From Nematostella vectensis (Eukaryota > Cnidaria > Anthozoa > Actiniaria > Edwardsiidae): a stretch of DNA of 62,000 nucleotides. The translations under genes were made by a program, and so were the position numbers. Below are positions 54,401-62,000 of this stretch, one piece after another; within the stretch, counting starts at the first letter, position 1; each line of letters opens with the position of its first letter. The DNA is taken from positions 9,096,813 through 9,158,812 of the forward strand of contig NC_064041.1 in assembly GCF_932526225.1 (NCBI RefSeq), in the 5' to 3' direction. The notes beneath the pieces were generated by a model that saw only the letters and a list, made by a program, of their open reading frames with translations, ran no database searches and had not been told where the DNA came from.

Positions 54401-54751
54401 TAACCATAGCTTGAGATGGCTTGAAAGAAATTTATCTTGCTTTATTCTGTTCTAATCATATCCAGATATCAGACAAAATAAATCAATATTTAATCAGACT
54501 GAAGTTGTCAGACGGAAGTTAACTGGTGACAATGCGCCTTTAAGTCTTTCAGAATACTTATTACTTTATGGAGCACGGCAGAATGTGCTCCTATTTAACG
54601 CGCGATTGATATTATTACGAAAATCACGGACAAACCAGACGAAATGTTCGTGTATCGAATATTATTTTTAATTTGTTTATCCAATATATCTGTAATAAAG
54701 CCAATTTCTTGAAGCTGTTGTCATAGATTGATCTTGTTCCGTTTTAGCCGT

Positions 54752-55073
54752 GATTAGATAGATAAATACTTTATTAACGTGAAATTATACGTAGCTACAA
54801 GCTAGTTTTCAGATAATTCACGAACATAAAATATATAAAAATAGATAAAAGATAAATATGTAAATATATAAGTATAAAATTCTATGTACAGTTTCTATGG
54901 TGTAAAATTTTGGGAATTAACTATTTACATTATTACGAATGTCAAAGGTATAAAAATATCGGCTATAAAAGGCCAGAAAGATCTAGTTCATCTATACTGC
55001 GCTTGAATGCGCGGTACCCTTGTATTTTTCTAAGTCAGTTTGGAATAGCATTCCAAAGCCGGGGGGACAGATA
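54752..55073 (-). mobile_element. 3' end of CR1-like retrotransposon (left flank of Polinton copy 3)
   Basis: Collinear with 3772-4092 and 29089-29409, ending at the same cagata. Confidence 0.75.
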
Positions 55074-55461
55074 AGTAGTGAGGGGTGTGAGTATAGAGGA
55101 GGGAAGGAATGCGTAGAATGTGGTGAATGTGCCACACCTAGCTTAAAGGATTTCCGGTGTCAAGTATCGGTATGTGTGGGCTGGGACCTAGGGGGAGGGG
55201 GGAGGAATGCGTGCGTATCAATGATCGGTATATGAGTTGCCCTGGTGTCTAGGGGAGGAAAGGAATGCATTGGTGGCGCATTTCTTGTTACGCTCAGGGT
55301 TCCCCTTAACGGGCCGCGTTGACGTAGTGGTGTGTGTTTATCATCCAGGGGGTAGTATAAGGTCATAGCGGCATCGTTGTATGATGCGTTGACAGGAATA
55401 AAAAAGGTGCTTTTTCACTTGTTAACGGTGTTGTCATATCTCTGTAATACGGGTGGATGGT
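55074..55461 (+). repeat. Polinton copy 3 left terminal inverted repeat
   Basis: Collinear with 4093-4477; the right TIR would be outside the window. Confidence 0.85.
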
Positions 55462-55479
55462 TTAGCTAATAAAATAGCC

Positions 55480-55716
55480 ATGCCAAGGGTTGGTGCTCCC
55501 AGTTGTTGTCCCAGTGCAGCGGTTGTGGTGGTAATGTACAAGCATTTTATTGTGAGTTTACTGAGAGGTGTTTTTGGCGGTCTCTGTCTTTGTTTCGGTC
55601 TACGTGTAGGTGCCTATGTAATTTGGCGGTCCCTTGTAGTACCCCTTCGCACGTTTCTCCGTGATGGGCACAGTAAAAAGGCTGAACGGACCGCAGGAGG
55701 TCATTGCCAAGAGTAG
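55480..55716 (+). CDS. Small Polinton membrane protein, copy 3
   Basis: ATG 55480; same hydrophobic core as in copies 1 and 2, with one Ser-to-Arg change (SLLRGVFGG). Confidence 0.45.
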   Translation: MPRVGAPSCCPSAAVVVVMYKHFIVSLLRGVFGGLCLCFGLRVGAYVIWRSLVVPLRTFLRDGHSKKAERTAGGHCQE

Positions 55717-55839
55717 TGAAACTATGGCGGGTCCTGAGTGGACGTTTGTGGCTAGTCCTGAGGGTAAAAAAAACTGCTATCGAGAAAGTGACTGTTGTGC
55801 TGGTTCTGGACGGGTTCCAAATTGGACAGGGGTTTTAAA
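55664..55839 (+). pseudogene. 57-residue Polinton ORF, copy 3 (frameshifted)
   Basis: ATG present, but one extra A in the run near 55767 shifts the frame relative to copy 1. Confidence 0.35.
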
Positions 55840-55907
55840 CAAAGAAGATGGGTTTTTGTCACCACCACCAAGAGGTCCTTGGTCACCATTTTATTCTCCC
55901 TATCAGG

Positions 55908-56138
55908 ATGCAGGATCTCAGACCGTGGCAGCGTCTTAGTGTGACAAACGTGGAGAGACACGTCCATGGGCTGGCTTTTCAGGATCGAGCCCCGAGGGCT
56001 ATCAAACACGAGAGGTTGAAGGCTGTGGTCTCTGCGTGGTACAAGTTTAACGGGCAAGGCGGGATCGTCGGACACAAGTGTGGGGTGTACGAAAGACGTC
56101 TACTAGGCGCTCTTGGCATACCCTGTCTAAACCTCTAA
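55908..56138 (+). CDS. 76-residue basic Polinton ORF, copy 3
   Basis: Starts MQDLRPWQ and ends LGIPCLNL, open throughout; closer to copy 1 than to copy 2 at the variable residues. Confidence 0.5.
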   Translation: MQDLRPWQRLSVTNVERHVHGLAFQDRAPRAIKHERLKAVVSAWYKFNGQGGIVGHKCGVYERRLLGALGIPCLNL

Positions 56139-56513
56139 AATGACTACGCTACTACCGGTCCCTGGATTCAGGGGGTCAATTTTGCGCAGAGATTGTTGAA
56201 GCGGATTGTGGTCGCCACGCTAAGCATTTAGTCGATCCCCATTGCCCACGGGTCGAGGCGTTTACTTTTATGCGCTGGGTGTGCGATAAAAGTAAAGAAC
56301 TAAAGACCCAACGGCTGTGCGCCGCATTGTTTGTAAAACTGACTCTTGTCTGGACAGTATCGTGATTTCCGAGGTTTGGAAGCGTGACAGTGGTTGTAAA
56401 AAAGACTGTAAATAAAAAGGGAAATAAAAACAGACAATGAAGAGTGTGGTTTGTGATTGTTTTATTGCGTTTCTGAAAAGTAGTCCATCTTCTGGGGGTT
56501 GAGGTTAACTGTT

Positions 56514-57032
56514 TCAGGGTCTTAAGTCGACGTGGGTTTGGTAGTCGTGGCGGGTAGTTTGGTGGTGTGGGTATCGTTCGTGAGGGGCTTCCTGCGGTGG
56601 AGGGAGTTGTTTTATCTTAGTGGGTAGTGGGATCTTTGCCGGTGAGTGTGATGGTAGAGTGGGCAGCGATTGTGGTCGGGGGGTCTCGTGAGGTGGTGTA
56701 GGTGCGCTAGCAAGAGTGTTGATGATCTCCCCCTCGACAGTGTTGCTGACGGTGGGGCTTCCTGATATTGTTTGCTCTGCCAATGTTAAAAACTCTCGGT
56801 GGAGTCGTTGGTATTCCCGTAGCCTGATATCCTGTGGGAGGTTGTGGTCATCCAGGGTGGCTGACATCTTTTTGGCGAGTTGTGACATGGTTCCGTATTG
56901 TGGTGGTGACTCTATACGATTTTTGACTTTTAGGCTGTCCAAGATAGGGGTCATGTCTTCGGGAATCAGTACACATCGCCGTGCCTTGTTGTAGTATTCA
57001 TCGCTTGACTGGCGTTGCCTCCGCGCTGGCAT
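56514..57032 (-). CDS. 172-residue Polinton protein Z, copy 3, intact
   Basis: MPARRQRQSSDEYYNKARR start, a helical central region (YGTMSQLAKKMSATLDD, DIRLREYQRLHREFLTLAE), then a Pro/His/Ser-rich tail. Small proteins with a similar helical block occur near the ends of other Polinton-type elements; no function is established. Convergent with the plus-strand cluster. Copy 2 has a stop; copy 1 lost the gene. Confidence 0.6.
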   Translation of the reverse strand: MPARRQRQSSDEYYNKARRCVLIPEDMTPILDSLKVKNRIESPPQYGTMSQLAKKMSATLDDHNLPQDIRLREYQRLHREFLTLAEQTISGSPTVSNTVEGEIINTLASAPTPPHETPRPQSLPTLPSHSPAKIPLPTKIKQLPPPQEAPHERYPHHQTTRHDYQTHVDLRP

Positions 57033-57501
57033 GGTAGTACTTTTAAAATGGTGCTAGCTCTCGTGGGGATGATGCTTTTATACGCGTCTCCTCCCAACCA
57101 CCAATTGTTTTTGATTTTTGATATGAGGACAGGGGCCGCTGTTGAGCTTCCCAGGGCACCGATAAGGAGGGGGATTGCCCAACCACCACGCTTGTTCATA
57201 ATCCTTTTCCGGGTGGCGGTTCCTAGAGAACGGTTGGCAATGTTTCCTAACCGGGCACGATGCGGCCTGAGTTTTTTGTAGTAGTAAGGCGAGAGCACAA
57301 CATTTTCCTCAACAATATTGCGTGCGATCTCGTTTACGCTGTTCACTTGTTCAGGGGTGGCGCCGGCCAGGAGGTGGTGTCTGAGCGGCGGTTTTGCGGT
57401 ACGTACCATCTCGAGAAAAGGTGCGTTTCTAATTAAGCGGTCCTTGCAGCGGCGCGGACGCCTCCCGCTTTTACGGTTTCCTCTTTTCCCAGTAACCGGT
57501 A
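56966..57501 (-). pseudogene. Basic minor virion-like Polinton protein, copy 3 (start lost)
   Basis: Same protein as 31296-31841 but with ATG changed to ATA at about 57501. The next Met is at 57409 (MVRTAK), and a small in-frame deletion near 57127 lies between APVL and ISKIKN. Confidence 0.55.
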
Positions 57502-57831
57502 TGGTGTGAATGAGGGTTGTGGCTAGCCAGCGGCGCTTTTTATATCATTTACCGCCTAATAAGTTCCCGAGCATGGGTAGGTGGTATTTTTATAGCATTC
57601 TGTCCTTTTATTATCTAATCCATGGGGGTTGTGGAAGGTGAGGCCGCTACGTTGCTGCCGTAGCCTCGCCACAGGAAGGTACAGTCGACAACGTGGGTTC
57701 TTTTTCATGGCTCTTTTCAATTTCCCCGACCCCTTCTGGGAGGCGCTCGGTGGCGTCCACATTTTTGTGGGCGGTCCATAGTTGCGAGTGCCCTGTGTCT
57801 TTCATACTTTTTAAAGATCCCCCGTTTGGAG

Positions 57832-58541
57832 TCAGGTGGTGCGACGGCGGGTGGTGCATTTGGTCACCACCTCCCCATCAAGGTGTTCGGTGACGCATAC
57901 ACGGGACAAACGGCGGTACTTGCGTCGGGGTCTTCCTCTGCTACCATTGTTACGTAGTGGGGTGTATCCGAGGTTGCGAGGAGACATCGATGGGATGCTT
58001 GGGGTAGTTGGCAGTTGCACACTATCATCGCTATCATTACCCCCAACACTGCTACTGCCATACCCAGCAACGGTTGCAAAAAAATCACTAAGGTTCACTT
58101 CTGGCACAGCGTCGGGTACCGTGTACAGTGGAGTGCGAGAGTGAGGGAATGCTCGGTAGATCCGTACACCCGAGTGTTCGCGGTGGGGGGTTGTGCTAAA
58201 TATGTCTTTGACGGTACCTGTAGCTGGCCTGCTGTTCAATGGGGTTATGGGGATAGGGGGTAGGTTTAGTTGTTCCCGCGGTTGTTCTACTGTGCTTGCG
58301 GGTGATGTGGTGGCGGTAATAGCGGGCGTGCTGGTTTTTTTCATAGGTACCCATCGCGCTCTAGCGCTGCCTGGGGGGCTGCCGTGGGGCACACAATGAA
58401 ATCAATGTCTTCTACATGGGGGGGGGGGGGGGGGGGGTGAACCCCCCCCCCCCCCCCCCGTGGGGCGTTCACCCCCCGACGTTTGTAGTAGTACTGGTAT
58501 GGTAAGCGTCGTATTTTCCCCCGGATACGAATGTTAGACAT
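57832..58541 (-). pseudogene. Ser/Pro-rich Polinton protein X, copy 3
   Basis: Basic N-terminus from ATG 58541. The middle is interrupted by an insert with G20-TGAA-C19 (58418-58460), and sequence between about 58340 and 58350 has lost the acidic segment seen in copy 2. The last 186 codons are open. Confidence 0.5.
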
Positions 58542-58591
58542 TTTCAGGCGCTCTTTTCACGTACCGTTGGTACCCCTGAATGACGGTGTTC

Positions 58592-59290
58592 CTAGATGGT
58601 TGGGGTGTATTTATCCGTGAACACGCAAATGTGATCCACGTCTTCCACTGGTACGTAGACGTAACTACGCTGGTCGCTAGGAAGTACGTGGGAGCGTAGT
58701 CGGCACTCCGGACGGGTATTTTTATGAAACTCGAAGAGGAGGTACCCGTAGGGGGCGCTCGTCGCCTGTCTGAAAGCATCCATGACAAAACCTACCCTAC
58801 TGGGGAATGCCTGGGCAGCAAGGTTACGGCAGCCTAACTGATCTCGTGGGTTGTTAAAGACTACAATATAGTGGGCGTTTAACGAAATGGTGCGCGCTTC
58901 TTTTTGCGGTGAAAACAAATTTTGCAGGATCAGGATAGCAGTGATGTCATGGTGGTGGGATGTTTTGGTGAATATGTCGCTCATGCGATTTAGGTCGCCC
59001 ATGAGGTCGTCAATGATGAGGACTCCAGGGTTTTATTGCGGTCCAAAGAGTTTTTCTATGGACTCGGGGAGCCCCCTATTTAGCACAACACCAAGTTTTT
59101 GTTTCAGGGCTTCCAGCAGAGGCTGGTGAGCGCCATAGCAATAGACTATTTTCTGGGGTGTTCGGTCAAATGCTGTTTTTTTCTGTTCTAGTAGGCTGTA
59201 AACAAAGTTGTTTTTTCCAGATTGGCTTGGGCCGGCGACGAGAATGCTACAGGGTGTGCGAAACCGTGTTTTATCCATGATAGACCGCAA
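58592..59290 (-). pseudogene. ATP: Polinton packaging ATPase, copy 3 (nonsense, altered Walker A)
   Basis: Full length except for a TAA at about 59033 just before the Walker B strand. Walker A reads GPSQSGKN, replacing the Mg-binding Thr with Asn. The N-terminal third resembles copy 2, the rest copy 1. Confidence 0.8.
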
Positions 59291-59313
59291 GGAATGGTTT
59301 AGACACGCAGTGT

Positions 59314-59917
59314 TTAAGGTTGCTTTACTCTCTTTCTGCTAATGGTTACAATTTTTTTCTTGCACCTCATTATCCTAGGCATAAACATTTGATTACGTCT
59401 TTTTGTTTTTTTGGCACACTGTTGCCAAGTGTAGCGGATGTAGTTTGTCCCCCCTCTATGATCGTAGGGCTTGTGCGCATCTGTGAATTGGGTGACTAAC
59501 CGGTCGTTCATTCGCGGGTCGTTGGAGTAGAGTTCTACAATTCGGTACATAGGGATCCCCCTTGAGCGGTGATAGAGGTAAAAAAGACAATGGCGGTCTC
59601 TGATGTTAGGGCTTGGACGCGACGATTGTTCTTCACGATAATATTGTGCTGGAGACAAAATTGTTGGATATCACCCCCATAAGTGTGGGGGTTAAAAGCA
59701 AAACTGTCGAAAAACAAAAAATTGGTCAGGAGTCTCGTAGACACCCAGCCAATGCATACCAGGTTTATTGCTAGGGTCGGTGTTAACGATGTAGGCCGTG
59801 TCCCCAACGCTTTTTTCTTTTTTGCTTGCCCAGCTTGTCACTGGGCTGTACCCCTCCAAACACAGCCGCAAATGGCTCATCGTTGCACGCGACGTCCTCC
59901 AGCTCATCGGTGTACAT
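59314..59917 (-). pseudogene. PRO: Polinton adenain-type protease, copy 3 (broken, fullest copy)
   Basis: ATG 59917 (MYTDELEDVACNDEPF), GMHWLGVY, FFDSFAFNPHTYG, then the frame break at the nucleophile site shared by all copies, RHCLFYLYH, and a Lys/Arg-rich C-terminal tail to 59314. A second frameshift sits in an A-run near 59816. The start lies 4 bp from the capsid stop. Confidence 0.78.
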
Positions 59918-59920
59918 GGC

Positions 59921-61235
59921 TTAGAGGTTTGAGGTGAAGACGACTTGTCGATCCTTGTTAATTTTCAAGCAATTGTCCCACACAGCTAGGACCAGCAAAT
60001 ACAAGTTTGAGGTGGTGGGCTGTTTGAACCGCAGCTGGAGGTCAGCTACCTTTTGCAGCGTTATGGCCCTCAGTGAGGTCGATGACCTAGATCGCATACC
60101 CGTTCTTAAATTCTTCCAGGGTAATGTCCACACCATCACCCACGAGGTCGCCAAGCACCGAATTGTGTAGGGAGCGGTACATGAGGGCGTCCCCTGGTGA
60201 GGTCGAGATAAGGGCTTCGCTGTATGGACGTGTTTCGCCCTTGACTCTCACCATGGTTTCGGCTTCCCGGTCGAGTGCGCCAAAATCAAAGGGGTTGTGC
60301 TGATAGCTGCCGAGAAGCGCGTTACCTGTGACTAGCCCAATGGTGAACCTTTTTGGGATTTTGTTTAAAAACAAGTCGAACTTTTGGAAGGTGTTCGACC
60401 CTATAGGGATAACCAGTGGCTGGATCGTGGTGCTCACGATCGGGTATTCGGCTGTGTACCCGGCGTTGAGTCCTCTCTCGATTTCCTGGCCGGTAGACAC
60501 GGCTGGGTCGACGTGGTAGAAATTGAGGGCCAGGTCATGTATCTTTATTTTCTCGTCTTGGGCAGTTGACATCAGTGCAAATTTAGGCCCGCTTAGGAAG
60601 AATTCCAATTTGAGCTCTACATCAGGAATCAAATACTAGGTATCGAATACTGGAGAACAGGTCAGAGTGCACATTTCCAACAATACCCACGCCTTTGGTT
60701 GCACGTGCGGCGTTAGTTAGTGCTCCCCGTATTTTCAGTCCCTGGTTATCAGCTTCCGCCCCGCTTGTCGCATGGGTATTCATGTGCCCTGCGGTGTCCT
60801 TGTGCCACATGCTACCAGCCAGGTAGGTCTCGTGGGCGCTTTTCGAGAAGTTCAGTAGGGCTTGGAAATAGGCTTTGTAGGGATAACGGTCCCCCTGAGC
60901 CTCCACAAGCACACCATTTACCCATACTTCACCTGTTTGAAAAGGCTCCCAACGGGATAGTTGACCAGACCGACTGATTGGTTGTTATCTATGTTGCTGT
61001 CGTTGGCCTTGGTGATTTTGACCATCATGGAAAGGAACGTCTTTTTCAGGTCGATGTTATTGGATGATGCCGAAATAATGAACGTGTATTATTCACCCTC
61101 CTGGGTTTTTGGGGGGTACTTCAGGTATTTCCCATTGGCGGCTGTGACGTCGGTATCGGGTAAAGAAAATAAGTCTAATTCTCTGCCATAACCTATTTTG
61201 GAGGTTTTGTAAACAGTGGCTTCGGAGACGGCCAT
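59921..61235 (-). pseudogene. MCP: Polinton double-jelly-roll major capsid protein, copy 3 (near full length, broken)
   Basis: The most complete capsid gene here: ELDLFSLPDTD at the N-terminus; YPYKAYFQALLNF; KDTAGHM; FALMSTAQDE; PKRFTIGLVTGNALLGSYQ; NPFDF; a C-terminal LYLLVLAVWDN block and stop at 59921. Damage: a TAA near 61090 (Lys codon in copies 1 and 2), an insertion of about 7 bp near 60630 and a frameshift near 60090. The 6-base C-run near 61111 keeps the frame that copies 1 and 2 have lost. Confidence 0.85.
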
Positions 61236-61303
61236 GCTGCGGAGCTCCTGACAGTGTATGGTATTGATGTTGAATGGTGCCTGCCGGTTATAGCGGTGGC
61301 TTT

Positions 61304-61849
61304 TTATCTCTTTCTTCTTTTCTTGGTAGTAGACGGCCCAGTGGTTCCTGGTCTTTTGCGTGAGGGAGAGGGAGGTTGAATGCGGATAAGTGAGGGCTGG
61401 TAGGCAGTGCTCAAAGTATTGCCAATCCCCCTTGGGGCACTCCCGCCACCTCCAACACCGCGCTGCGCTGGCATGGGTATCCCTAGGAATGGGGGTGAAC
61501 CATTAAGCGCCAATGACCATTGAACCCCACGGCCACCCTGGGTCACAGGAGCACCTCGAAAGACCCCGCGGCCACTTTGGGTGAGTTGAGAGCCACGGAA
61601 TCTTCCCCTTCCTCCTTTTGTTACGGGCGCTCCCCGAAATCTTCCCTTTCCTTTCTGAGCTGGCCCTCCCTGAGCCATGTCTTCACGTAACTCCTTGGCT
61701 ATATTCTCTTGCAACCCCAAGGCGACTTGCTTTAACCAGTTGAGTGCCTTCACCATCTCAGGTGTTGGGGGAGATGTCGTGTGCCCGGGTATGTACGTAG
61801 TAATGAGGTGCGAGGGCTCAGGGGACCAACTTTTAAATAATACAGTCAC
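61304..61849 (-). CDS. Arg/Gly-rich repeat protein of Polinton, copy 3 (longest form)
   Basis: 181 codons from a GTG at 61849 that overlaps the TGA of the penton-like gene; a Met at 61755 (MVKALNW) gives the 150-residue form. Four FRGAPVT(Q/K)GGRG-type repeats, Gly-rich run, TKKRRKR tail. Which start is used is unclear. Confidence 0.6.
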   Translation of the reverse strand: MTVLFKSWSPEPSHLITTYIPGHTTSPPTPEMVKALNWLKQVALGLQENIAKELREDMAQGGPAQKGKGRFRGAPVTKGGRGRFRGSQLTQSGRGVFRGAPVTQGGRGVQWSLALNGSPPFLGIPMPAQRGVGGGGSAPRGIGNTLSTAYQPSLIRIQPPSPSRKRPGTTGPSTTKKRRKR

Positions 61850-62000
61850 CTCTTTTGGGGCCTGATATGCAAGGCCACTTTTACAGCGCCCGATTGGAAC
61901 TTGATGATGTTTCCACTATCGTCGGAAATTTGAATTCTAAAACTGTCGAGAAAAGAGAACCGTATTTTGAAATAGAAGGGGTTGAGAAAGTTTTCTTCGT
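61846..62000 (-). CDS. Penton-like/minor capsid protein of Polinton, copy 3 (cut by window edge)
   Basis: Only the last 50 or so codons are in the window, ending in the NIIKFQSGAVKVALHI strand and RPQKR. Confidence 0.5.
   Translation of the reverse strand, partial: EENFLNPFYFKIRFSFLDSFRIQISDDSGNIIKFQSGAVKVALHIRPQKR

Larger units (their letters stand above)
55074..62000. mobile_element. Polinton copy 3 (runs off the window)
   Basis: Begins AGTAGTGAGGGG after cagata. It keeps regions deleted in the other copies: protein Z and the minor-virion-like gene (lost in copy 1) and the complete capsid and protease region (cut in copies 1 and 2). The penton-like gene is cut by the window edge. Confidence 0.88.

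Overview
The window looks like nuclear DNA of a marine invertebrate, most likely an anthozoan cnidarian (inference). It is AT-rich and intron-rich. It carries secreted genes built from PAN/apple, EGF, calcium-binding EGF and discoidin (F5/8 type C) modules, plus a C-terminal module of a kind common in cnidarian secreted proteins (LGCFKD...WANDVY). Its mobile DNA is also animal-type: Polinton/Maverick (adintovirus-like) elements, two Penelope-like elements with GIY-YIG endonucleases, CR1-like retrotransposons and several MITEs. No bacterial operon, rRNA, tRNA or CRISPR array was seen.

Host genes. Four paralogous minus-strand genes (A, B, D, C by rising coordinate) share one plan: a signal-peptide exon ending in phase 1, a PAN exon (phase 1 to 0), an EGF exon (0 to 1), one or more EGF-CA exons (1 to 1) and a variable C-terminal module. 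The exons were placed by consensus splice sites, and every phase I checked is consistent. Gene A (972-3095) leaves the window on the left. Gene B (22280-28405) and gene D (36757-41496) end in the LGCFKD-type module. Gene C (48906-54065) ends in a discoidin domain split over two exons. Introns hold decayed exon relics, so the family appears to gain and lose modules.

Mobile DNA. A complete Polinton (copy 1, 4093-15205, 11.1 kb) has 341-385 bp terminal inverted repeats, AG at its outer ends and a 6-bp target duplication (cagata). It sits inside the reverse-transcriptase frame of a CR1-like element. Copy 2 (29410-36072, right end lost) and copy 3 (55074 to the window edge) have the same left flank and the same insertion point. 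They therefore spread by segmental duplication together with genes A, B and C, whose first exons lie about 0.7-1 kb away. Each copy carries, left to right, a cluster of small plus-strand ORFs and then minus-strand genes: a basic minor-virion-like protein, a Ser/Pro-rich protein, packaging ATPase, adenain-type protease, double-jelly-roll major capsid protein, an Arg/Gly-rich repeat protein, a penton-like protein, a remnant of integrase and (copy 1) a broken protein-primed DNA polymerase. Some lesions are shared by the copies (integrase core lost, protease active-site break) and others are private, including large deletions. The element was probably already dead when it was duplicated. Copy 3 is a mosaic: like copy 1 on its left, like copy 2 on its right.

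Between the genes lie a first Penelope-like element (17557-19211), a second one of a different RT type with a well-formed hammerhead ribozyme motif (41755-43857), a second CR1-like RT fragment (46930-47660), piggyBac-like MITEs with TTAA targets, a TA-target MITE, a foldback element, short tandem arrays and several very long G or C runs.
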